Positions 1-5,790 of a stretch of 5,858 nt of DNA are shown piece after piece. A program made the position numbers and the translations under genes. The notes under the pieces were generated by a model, which made no database searches, was not told the origin of the DNA, and was given only the letters and a program-made list of their open reading frames with translations. Origin of the DNA: CAYLZN01 sp964387935. Its GTDB lineage: Bacteria > Acidobacteriota > Vicinamibacteria > Vicinamibacterales > JAFNAJ01. Within the stretch, counting starts at the first letter, position 1; each line of letters opens with the position of its first letter. Where the stretch lies: NCBI GenBank assembly GCA_964387935.1, contig CAYLZN010000351.1, positions 1-5,858 of the forward strand. The letters run 5' to 3'.

Positions 1-1
1 G

Positions 2-1987
2 AAATTCGATACCGTCAGCCGCGTTTACAACGGCGCGGGGGGCAACCCGGACGACACGCAGAACGACTACACCGGGCGCGCGGCGGGCCCGATCGCGCAG
101 GACAGGATCTGGTTCTTCGGCTCCTACCGCCGGTGGCGCGTCGACAAGCTCGTGCTGAGCGTGAAGAACGCCGACGGCAGCAACCCGATCGACGACAACA
201 TGATCTGGAACGGGTCAGGGAAGCTGACGACGCAGTTCAATCCGAACCACCGCGTCGCGGCCGTGTACAACTACAACCAGAAGTTCCGCGGCCATCGCAA
301 CGACGGCGGCCAGGCGTTCATCTCGAGCGAGGCGACGACGCTGCAGGATCAGCCGGGATGGACCGGTCAGATGAAGTACACCGGCCTGCTGTGGGGCAGT
401 TCCGTCTTCGAGTCGACGGTCGGCGGCGTGGGCGGCACCTACCCCGAGCTCTATCAGCCCGAGGTCAAGCCCACCGACGTGCGGCGGGTGGACACGGTGC
501 TCTCGACGGCGACCGGCGCCGCGGCCCGCAACTACGAGAACCCGAACAGCCGGTTCCAGTTCGACAACGTGTTCAGCCACACGCGCGGCGGCTGGGGCGG
601 GACGCACAACATGAAGCTGGGCGTGCAGTTCAGCCGCATGTTCTACAGGGAGCAAATCCGGGCCAACTTCGATATCCGGCAGCTCGACTTCAACAACGGC
701 ACGCCCTTCCGCGTCATCGTGTCGAACACGCCCGTTGACACGCGGAGCTACGTCCGCCAGCTCGGGTTCTTCGGGCAGGACTCCTGGAGCGCGGGCAGGC
801 TCACGCTGAACGTCGGCGTCCGCCTGGACAACGCCAGCGGCTGGGTCCCGGATCAAACCAGTCCGGCCGGGACGTACGTCGGCGAGCGGTCGCTCAGCAA
901 GACCGACGTCTACAACCAGTGGATCGCGGTCTGGCGAACGGGCGCGGTGTACGACCTCTTCGCCAACGGCCAGACGGCGATCAAGGGCAATTACAGCCGT
1001 TACGGCCACCAGGTCGGGATCAACCTGGTGACGTCGGTCCACCCCCTCAGCTACTCGCAGGCGAACATCGCGTGGACCGACGCCAACGGCGATCGCTTCC
1101 CGCAGGCGGCCGAACTGGGGCGGTTCGAGGGCTTCACGGGCGGCGCCAACACGCGCTACGAGGGCGCCGACGGTCCGGACTGGGGCCACTCCGACGAGGT
1201 CACGGCGGGTGTCGAGCACCAGCTCGTCCGCGACCTGCGGGTGGGGGCGATGTACTACCGACGCACGAACCGGAATATCCTCGGCAACCGGAACGCGGCC
1301 GTGCCCCCGACGGCCTACACGCCGGTCCAGGTCGCCAACCCGCAGGGCGGCACGATCACCATCTACAACCTCAATCCGGCATTCGTCGGCAGGCAGGACA
1401 ACGTCCGCTCGAACGTTCCGGAACTCGACACCGACTACACCGGCTTCGAGGTCACCGCGGTGAAGCGCTACAGCAACCGGTGGCAGATGCTGCTCGGCTA
1501 CACGGCGGGCAGGAACGAGGGGGGCGTGGACCTCGGTGACTTCAACGACCCGAACAACCTCGTGAACCAGCAGGGTGTGGTCGGTAACGACGCGACGCAC
1601 TCGTTCAAGCTGTCGGGGTCCTACCTGATCCCGCGCGCGGAGCTTTCGATCAGCGGGACGTTTCTGAGCAACACGGGATACCCGCGACACATCCGCTACA
1701 ACGTGACGCGCACCGCGTTTCCCGGGCTCACGCGCTCGGGTCAGTTGATCTACCTGAACGAGCGCGGCGACGAGCGCCTGCCGTCGGTCTCCATGATCGA
1801 CCTCCGGTTCTCCCGGCCGTTCCGCTTCGGGGCACGGGGCCGCGTCGAGCCGCAGCTGGACGTCTTCAACCTGACCAACGCCGACACGATCGTGAACATG
1901 GTCAACGACGTGGGCGCGCGCCTGGGCTACCCGAGCGAGATCCTGGCGCCGCGGATCATCAGGTTCGGCGTGGCGGTGATCTTCTAG
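2..1987 (+). CDS. TonB-dependent receptor, Oar-like, C-terminal part (5' truncated by window edge)
   Basis: This is an outer-membrane beta-barrel receptor that would import a substrate using TonB/ExbBD energy. The frame is open from the left edge, so the 661 residues seen lack the signal peptide, plug and any N-terminal carboxypeptidase-regulatory-like domain; whole family members are about 1000-1100 residues. The segment GRAAGPIAQDRIWFFGSYRR (residues 26-45) matches the family's G-G-P-I-x-x-D-R-x-W-F-F-G-S-Y hallmark at the start of the barrel. Later strands alternate aromatic and polar residues, and the chain ends RFGVAVIF: a terminal Phe is the usual barrel-assembly signal. Residues 360-371 form a D-x-N-x-D-x6-E loop that may bind calcium. 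The first in-frame GTG, at 152, is not the start, because homology extends upstream of it. It is followed after 36 bases by the amidohydrolase gene, suggesting one operon. The substrate cannot be read from sequence. Confidence 0.9.
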   Translation, partial: KFDTVSRVYNGAGGNPDDTQNDYTGRAAGPIAQDRIWFFGSYRRWRVDKLVLSVKNADGSNPIDDNMIWNGSGKLTTQFNPNHRVAAVYNYNQKFRGHRNDGGQAFISSEATTLQDQPGWTGQMKYTGLLWGSSVFESTVGGVGGTYPELYQPEVKPTDVRRVDTVLSTATGAAARNYENPNSRFQFDNVFSHTRGGWGGTHNMKLGVQFSRMFYREQIRANFDIRQLDFNNGTPFRVIVSNTPVDTRSYVRQLGFFGQDSWSAGRLTLNVGVRLDNASGWVPDQTSPAGTYVGERSLSKTDVYNQWIAVWRTGAVYDLFANGQTAIKGNYSRYGHQVGINLVTSVHPLSYSQANIAWTDANGDRFPQAAELGRFEGFTGGANTRYEGADGPDWGHSDEVTAGVEHQLVRDLRVGAMYYRRTNRNILGNRNAAVPPTAYTPVQVANPQGGTITIYNLNPAFVGRQDNVRSNVPELDTDYTGFEVTAVKRYSNRWQMLLGYTAGRNEGGVDLGDFNDPNNLVNQQGVVGNDATHSFKLSGSYLIPRAELSISGTFLSNTGYPRHIRYNVTRTAFPGLTRSGQLIYLNERGDERLPSVSMIDLRFSRPFRFGARGRVEPQLDVFNLTNADTIVNMVNDVGARLGYPSEILAPRIIRFGVAVIF

Positions 1988-2011
1988 GGACGTGCTTCTC
2001 TGGTGAAGCGG

Positions 2012-2017
2012 AAAGGA
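2012..2017 (+). promoter_or_regulatory. Shine-Dalgarno AAAGGA for the amidohydrolase
   Basis: AAAGGA lies 6 bases before the ATG at 2024. This decides the start: the in-frame GTG at 2003 has no purine-rich site at a suitable distance and would place charged residues ahead of an otherwise standard signal peptide. Confidence 0.65.
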
Positions 2018-2023
2018 ACAGCG

Positions 2024-3637
2024 ATGCAGAGCATGAGATTCCGTTTCGTCCACGCGGTCGCGTTCGCGGCGGCGGCCACGGTCGGTGCGAGCAGCGCGCT
2101 GGTGGTCGCGCAGCAGGGCGTGACCGCGAAGGCGCCGGAGCACGCGAAGAAGCCCGCGCGCCTGCTCATCGCCAACGCGATGGTCATCTACGGCAATGGC
2201 AAGCCGCCCTTCGGCCCCGTCGACATTCTCGTCGAGAACGGCCTCATCGCCCGCATTGGCGAGAACCTGCGCCAGGCCCGGCGTGGCGGAGAGGAGCCGG
2301 TCACTCCCGACGCGGTAATCGACGCCGCCGGCAAGTACGTGATGCCGGGCATGGTCAACACCCACATGCACTGGCACGAGGAGCGGCAGCCCGGCATCCC
2401 GCAGCCGATTCAGTACGAGCGGAACCTCTACCTCGCCACCGGCACGACGACGGCGCGCGAGGTCGGAGGCAACACGCAGAAGACGAAGCAGTGGCGCCAG
2501 GAGAGCAATGCCGGCACGATCGTCTCGCCCCGCATCCTGATGTGGAACCGGCCGGGTCTCGGCCGGAACCGCACGCCCGACGAGATCCGCGCCGGCGTGC
2601 GCCAGGCGAAAGCCGACGGCTACGACGGGCTCAAGATCGGCGGCCTCGACCGCGATCAGCTCGAGGCGCTGCTCGACGAAGCGAAGAAGCAGGGGCTCTG
2701 CACGACCACCCATATCGGCGTCGAGGAGACGACCGCGAAGGACTACGTCGATCTCGGCGTCTGCTCGATCGAGCACTTCTACGGTGTCGGGGATGCCGCC
2801 CTCGACGGCGTCCAGGAGTTCCCGCCCGAACACAACTCGGCCAACGAGATCCACCGCTTCGGCCGGGCGGGGGAACTCTACACGCAGGCGAACCGCGACG
2901 CGCTGATGAAGTTCGTCGAGTACATGGCGGAGAAGGGGGTCGGCTGGAGCCCGACGATGTCGATCTACGAGGCGAGCCGCGACATCATCCGCAACCAGCA
3001 CCTGCCCTGGTACCGCGACTGGCTCCACCCGTCGATGGAAACGTACTGGCAGCCGAGCCTGCGCAACCACGGGTCCTATTTCGGCGGCTGGACCACCACG
3101 CAGGAGGCACGGTGGAAGCGGAACTATCGGGTCTGGATGGACGCGCTGGTGCACTACGCGCGCAGCGGCGGCCTGGTCACGACCGGCGACGACGCGGGCT
3201 ACATCTGGTCACTCTACGGCTTCGGGATGCTCCGCGAGCTCGAGCTGCACGAGGAAGCCGGCTTCCACCCGCTCGAGGTCATCAAGCACGCCACCGTGAA
3301 CGGCGCGAAGATGGTCGGCCTGGGCGATCGTCTCGGCCGCGTGCGACAGGGCTTCATCGCGGACCTGCTCGTGGTCAACGGCAACCCGCTCGAGAACCTG
3401 CGGCTGCTGAACCCGTACGGCGTCGACCTGATGACCTACGACGGACGCCCCGTGAACAGTTACGCGCCGGTCGGGCCCGGTGACCCCAAGGTGAAGTTCA
3501 CCCGCGGCGGCGGCATCGAGTGGACCATCAAGGACGGCATTCCGTACCACGTCCCGACCCTGATGAAGGAGGTCAAGGACATGGTCAGCAAGGCGCGCGC
3601 GGAGCGCGGCGCCCGACAGCCGACCACGCAGCAGTAG
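2024..3637 (+). CDS. Exported amidohydrolase-superfamily metal-dependent hydrolase
   Basis: This 537-residue enzyme probably hydrolyses an amide, peptide or cyclic amide bond in the periplasm. Residues 1-29 form a signal peptide: basic start MQSMRFRFVH, an alanine/valine-rich core, and a likely cut after VVA29 before QQ. The family's small N-terminal beta domain follows (ARLLIANAMVIYGNG), then the TIM barrel with metal-ligand motif H114-M-H116 in PGMVNTHMHWHEE. Other expected ligands are a candidate bridging Lys204 (YDGLKIGG), His230 (TTTHIG), His251 (SIEHF) and Asp390 (TTGDDAG). The end of the catalytic domain (HATVNGAKMVGLGDRLGRV, then QGFIADLLVVNGNPL) is typical of imidazolonepropionase/prolidase-like amidohydrolases. 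About 50 residues follow, with IEWTIKDGIPYHV. Residue roles are assigned by motif only. It lies 36 bases after the receptor stop. Exact substrate is unknown; candidates include dipeptides, acyl-amino acids and hydantoin-like rings. Confidence 0.9.
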   Translation: MQSMRFRFVHAVAFAAAATVGASSALVVAQQGVTAKAPEHAKKPARLLIANAMVIYGNGKPPFGPVDILVENGLIARIGENLRQARRGGEEPVTPDAVIDAAGKYVMPGMVNTHMHWHEERQPGIPQPIQYERNLYLATGTTTAREVGGNTQKTKQWRQESNAGTIVSPRILMWNRPGLGRNRTPDEIRAGVRQAKADGYDGLKIGGLDRDQLEALLDEAKKQGLCTTTHIGVEETTAKDYVDLGVCSIEHFYGVGDAALDGVQEFPPEHNSANEIHRFGRAGELYTQANRDALMKFVEYMAEKGVGWSPTMSIYEASRDIIRNQHLPWYRDWLHPSMETYWQPSLRNHGSYFGGWTTTQEARWKRNYRVWMDALVHYARSGGLVTTGDDAGYIWSLYGFGMLRELELHEEAGFHPLEVIKHATVNGAKMVGLGDRLGRVRQGFIADLLVVNGNPLENLRLLNPYGVDLMTYDGRPVNSYAPVGPGDPKVKFTRGGGIEWTIKDGIPYHVPTLMKEVKDMVSKARAERGARQPTTQQ

Positions 3638-3825
3638 GACCGTTCGGCAGGGTCCGCCAGGTCGTCCAGGCCGAGGGTCGGCGCGTCCCTGAACGTGGTT
3701 CCGTGCCTGACGACGAAGCGGCGACCATCGCCGAGGACGCTCGTGTTGGGGGCGTCGCGTCGCAGCGTACTGCGCTCATGGCGCCTGCTCCTGAGCCTCG
3801 ATTCTCGCGCTGGCGCGGGGCGAGC
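3638..3825. other. Convergent intergenic region, no gene seen
   Basis: These 188 bases separate the ends of the amidohydrolase and permease genes, which face each other. I see no hairpin followed by a T run on either strand, so termination here may be Rho-dependent or rely on GC-rich structure. A minus-strand frame stays open through it after the permease stop, but it has no ATG, GTG or TTG start and no recognisable domain. Confidence 0.6.
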
Positions 3826-5256
3826 TCATCGCGCGGCGTCGCGCGTCGCCGGGGTGCGCCAGTAGACGTACGCCGGGAGACCGAGCGCAATGAGGCCCAG
3901 CCCCGCGAGCGACTCCGCGGGGCGTTCCATCATCGTATTGACGACGAACGCGAGGCAGCCGAGCACGAAGACGGCCGGGACGATGGGGTAGCCCCACGTG
4001 CGATAGGGTCGTGGATGGTCCGGCATCGTCCGCCGGAGCCGGAACACCGCCAGCCCGCCGCCCGCCGCAAACAGCAGCGATCCGAAGGCGACGTAGGTGA
4101 AGAGCTGCTGATACGTGCCCGACAACGCCAGTACCGATGCCCACACGGTGAGCGCCACAATGGCCACGTTCGGCGTGCGGAACCGGGGGTGCACCGCAGC
4201 CGCATGCCGGAAGAAGACGCCGTCCTCGGCCATGGCGAACAGCAGCCGGGACCCCGCCAGGAGGGCGGCGGTATTGGCGCCGAGCGTCGACACGACGACC
4301 GTGGCGGAGATGAACGTCGCTCCCCAGGGCCCGACGAGTGCGGTTGCGGCGCGTTCGCCGATGCGGCTCACGCCGCGGAGGTCTTCGAGCGGCAGCGCGG
4401 AGAAATACGAGAGGTTCACGGCCACGTAGATTGCGGTCAACGCGAGCGTTCCAAGCGCCAGTGCGCGCGGCACGGTCTGGTGTGGCCTTCGAACCTCGCC
4501 CGCGGCGAACGTCAGGAAGTACCACCCTTCGTAGGCCCAGAACACCGCAATCATGAGGACACCAAACGCCGCGCCGGGGCGTGCGACACCGGGCGGCACC
4601 GCCAGCGACAGGTCCGGACGGACCGGCGCCGCCCACAGCGCAAACAGCGGGATCGCTGCAAGCCCGCAGACCTTGAGGGTCGTCAGCACGACGTTGACGG
4701 CGTTGCCTTGCCGCACGCCCACGTAGTTGATGGCGCCAAGCAGGATGATGGAAGCGACTGCCGTGACCTGGCCGGCGGTCAGCGTCAGCGGGCCGGCGGT
4801 CACGACGGGCCTCGTCAGGGACAGGGACGGGAGGAAGTAGCTCACATAGTCTGCGAATCCGACGGAGACCGCCGCAATTCCGCCGGCGAGCACGACCAGC
4901 AGGGCGGTCCATCCGTACAAGAACGCCAGAGGCGCGCCGTATGCGTGCGACAGGAAGACATACAGCCCACCCGAGCGCGGGAACATCGTCCCCAACTCGG
5001 CATAGGTGAGGGCGCCGGCGAGCGCGAGCGCGCCTCCGGCGATCCACGCCGTGAGCACGAGGCCGGCTGACGGCACTGTGGCCACCATCAGGCCCGTGGT
5101 CAGGAAGATGCCAGAGCCGATGACGCTCCCGATGACGAAGAGCGTCGCGCTGCCGACGCCGAGCGCGCGAATGAGACCCTCGTCCGACGCGTCGAGTGGC
5201 CCGGGCCCCGCAGGAAGGTCCCGCTCGACCCGACCCGTCGACTCAGAAGCCGGCAT
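3826..5256 (-). CDS. APC-superfamily amino-acid permease (LAT/SteT-like)
   Basis: This inner-membrane protein of 476 residues should carry amino acids by proton symport or exchange. The signature GSVIGSGIF is at residues 43-51 in helix 1. AELGTMFPRSGGLYVFL (86-102) follows helix 2, and the unwound helix-6 region has FWAYEGWYFLTFAAGEVRRP (239-258), close to the LAT pattern AY-x-GW...E-E-I-x-x-P. The loop RLRRTMPDHPRPYRTWGYPI (406-425) is the usual LAT turn before helix 11. I count 12 hydrophobic segments, roughly at 33-57, 63-86, 107-134, 160-181, 188-210, 229-250, 265-288, 313-340, 361-380, 382-405, 421-440 and 448-467. Length and topology are normal, so the gene looks intact. The ATG at 5256 is the only reasonable start before helix 1; it has no Shine-Dalgarno but a TATAAT 11 bases upstream. 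Substrate specificity is not evident. Confidence 0.92.
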   Translation of the reverse strand: MPASESTGRVERDLPAGPGPLDASDEGLIRALGVGSATLFVIGSVIGSGIFLTTGLMVATVPSAGLVLTAWIAGGALALAGALTYAELGTMFPRSGGLYVFLSHAYGAPLAFLYGWTALLVVLAGGIAAVSVGFADYVSYFLPSLSLTRPVVTAGPLTLTAGQVTAVASIILLGAINYVGVRQGNAVNVVLTTLKVCGLAAIPLFALWAAPVRPDLSLAVPPGVARPGAAFGVLMIAVFWAYEGWYFLTFAAGEVRRPHQTVPRALALGTLALTAIYVAVNLSYFSALPLEDLRGVSRIGERAATALVGPWGATFISATVVVSTLGANTAALLAGSRLLFAMAEDGVFFRHAAAVHPRFRTPNVAIVALTVWASVLALSGTYQQLFTYVAFGSLLFAAGGGLAVFRLRRTMPDHPRPYRTWGYPIVPAVFVLGCLAFVVNTMMERPAESLAGLGLIALGLPAYVYWRTPATRDAAR

Positions 5257-5258
5257 GG
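5249..5258. repeat. Direct repeat copy 1, GCCGGCATGG, over the permease start codon
   Basis: This exact 10-base sequence recurs at 5277-5286, 28 bases away. On the minus strand this copy contains the permease start (ATG followed by CCGGC). The two copies bracket the TATAAT box. It could be a small duplication or a regulator half-site pair. Confidence 0.6.
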
Positions 5259-5267
5259 GAAGGACGC

Positions 5268-5273
5268 ATTATA
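5268..5273 (-). promoter_or_regulatory. Candidate -10 box (TATAAT) of the permease gene
   Basis: Read on the minus strand, TATAAT matches the sigma-70 consensus exactly, in a very GC-rich setting where it stands out. The next 11 bases lead to the permease ATG, so a start about 6-7 bases after the box would leave a 5' leader of only about 4-5 bases. No convincing -35 hexamer is found at 16-18 bases upstream (ACGTGG at 17), and there is no TGn extension. Confidence 0.55.
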
Positions 5274-5276
5274 CCC

Positions 5277-5286
5277 GCCGGCATGG
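5277..5286. repeat. Direct repeat copy 2, GCCGGCATGG, upstream of the -10 box
   Basis: Second exact copy of the 10-base repeat at 5249-5258. On the minus strand it carries a second ATG (5284) opening a 13-codon frame that begins MPA, as the permease does, and overlaps the permease start in another frame. If transcription begins after the TATAAT this frame is not in the mRNA. Confidence 0.55.
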
Positions 5287-5336
5287 TCCTCCACGTCCTC
5301 GATGCTGGTGCGTCGCCGACCTCGCGTGCCGTCGCT

Positions 5337-5480
5337 GGCGGCCTTCAGCGCCGCCTCGTACGCCGGCCAGCTCGCGTTGATGCGCTCGTCGACCTCGGCC
5401 GACTGGATCAGCAGCGGGGCCTTGATCCTCGGCACGTCCTCCACGTCGAGCGCGAGACGGCGCGTGATGTCCTCGATGTG
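5337..5480 (-). pseudogene. Dienelactone hydrolase fragment (internal piece)
   Basis: The minus-strand frame reads IEDITRRLALDVEDVPRIKA, PLLIQSAEVDERINASWPAY, then EAALKAA. From DVEDVPRIKAPLLIQ onward (5447 to 5337) this closely resembles the stretch of dienelactone hydrolases that carries the catalytic Asp (here in AEVDERIN). Only about 37 residues of a roughly 230-290-residue enzyme are recognisable. The Cys nucleophile motif (G-x-C-x-G-G) that should precede it and the catalytic His that should follow it are absent: upstream the frame runs into a different gene remnant and downstream it becomes SDGTRGRRRTSIEDVEDHAG, unlike the family. This is therefore a relic with no expected activity. 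It lies immediately upstream of the permease promoter on the same strand. Confidence 0.65.
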
Positions 5481-5556
5481 CGACCCGGCGCACGAAGAGG
5501 GTCGCCAGCGCCGCGCCAAGGGCCAGGGCTGTGGCTGAAAAGCGTGTCCCGACCTC

Positions 5557-5595
5557 GAGGGGGACGGGTGTCCCCTGGTCCAGCAGGACACGCAT
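5557..5595 (-). pseudogene. DUF5615 PIN-like toxin, N-terminal remnant (13 codons)
   Basis: ATG at 5595 opens MRVLLDQGTPVPL, which matches the start of DUF5615 family PIN-like toxins, where an early Asp (here D6) belongs to the nuclease-like acidic set and the P-V-P-L element is frequent. Family members then continue with a G-H-x-V-x-T-A segment and a G-W-x-x-L-x-N-G-x-L motif; instead the frame here continues EVGTRFSATALALGAALATL, which shows neither. The rest of the toxin (about 100 residues) is missing, although the frame stays open by chance. The start codon overlaps the stop of the preceding DUF433-like frame as TGATG, the coupling usual for toxin-antitoxin pairs. The assignment rests on 13 residues plus context. 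Confidence 0.5.
5560..5575. repeat. Inverted repeat GGGGAC-gggt-GTCCCC
   Basis: Perfect 6-base arms around a 4-base loop. It straddles codons 7-12 of the toxin remnant, so it ends only a few bases from the point (about 5556) where similarity to the toxin family stops. Confidence 0.5.
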
Positions 5596-5759
5596 CAGTG
5601 CTCGGTCGTCGCGAGGTCGAGGCTCCTGGCCGCGAACTCGATCACCGCCTGAACCGGCCTGCGTTCGAGACCCTCGTCCCATGCAAGCACGTCGTCGATG
5701 CTCGCTCCGAGCCCGGAGGCGAGGCCGAAGGCCGGAGCCGGCGTGCCTGAGGGGTGCAA
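5595..5759 (-). pseudogene. DUF433-like antitoxin, C-terminal remnant
   Basis: The minus-strand frame ends GLGASIDDVLAWDEGLERRP then VQAVIEFAARSLDLATTEH and a TGA at 5595-5597. The pattern G-x-S-I-D-D-x-L then R-x-x-V-x-A-V-I-E-F-A resembles the helix-turn-helix half of DUF433 proteins, small antitoxins that repress their own operon and pair with DUF5615 toxins. The N-terminal half of the family, with its G-T-R-x-P-V motif, is absent; the residues before GASIDD (HPSGTPAPAFGLAS) are low in complexity. No ATG exists: the only candidate start is a TTG at 5759, without a clear ribosome site, giving 54 codons against about 75 for the family. I read it as a 5'-truncated antitoxin gene. A short unknown protein is the alternative. 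Confidence 0.5.
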
Positions 5760-5767
5760 GGCGCTGA

Positions 5768-5790
5768 CACTCCGCCGGAACGGTGGAGTG
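5768..5790 (-). terminator. Hairpin immediately after tRNA-Arg (possible terminator or processing signal)
   Basis: In the tRNA transcript, CACUCC pairs with GGAGUG and CCG with CGG around a UUC loop, with one A/C mismatch between the two helices. The left arm includes the last two bases of the encoded CCA. No U tract follows (UCAGCGCC), so it does not fit a standard intrinsic terminator; it could guide 3' processing instead. Confidence 0.35.

Larger units (their letters stand above)
5257..5788. other. Gap with gene remnants between the permease and tRNA-Arg
   Basis: No intact gene is seen in these roughly 530 bases. From the tRNA side downward on the minus strand they hold: a hairpin just after the tRNA, a DUF433-like tail, the first 13 codons of a DUF5615-like toxin, about 75 unassigned bases (5481-5556), an internal dienelactone-hydrolase piece, and the permease promoter. 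Long open frames on both strands here are a product of high GC content and mix the remnants in wrong frames. Confidence 0.6.

Noticed and set aside
215..3154. A 979-codon open frame on the minus strand spanning the receptor and the amidohydrolase
   Set aside because: It lies antisense to two well-supported genes that share one frame; its arginine, valine and histidine-rich composition is what the complement of GC-rich codons yields, and no domain is recognisable.
3640..3780. Minus-strand stretch reading VLGDGRRFVVRHGTTFRDAP, resembling a decayed gene downstream of the permease
   Set aside because: It has protein-like composition but no in-frame ATG, GTG or TTG after the permease stop and no family I recognise.
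3830..3845. Inverted repeat CGCGCG-gcgt-CGCGCG at the end of the permease gene, a possible terminator
   Set aside because: It lies within the last permease codons, has no T run, and simple CG palindromes are expected by chance at this GC content.
3520..5070. A 516-codon plus-strand frame opposite the permease
   Set aside because: It is antisense to a clear 12-helix permease and its protein is low-complexity Arg/Gly/Glu/His-rich, the usual shadow product.
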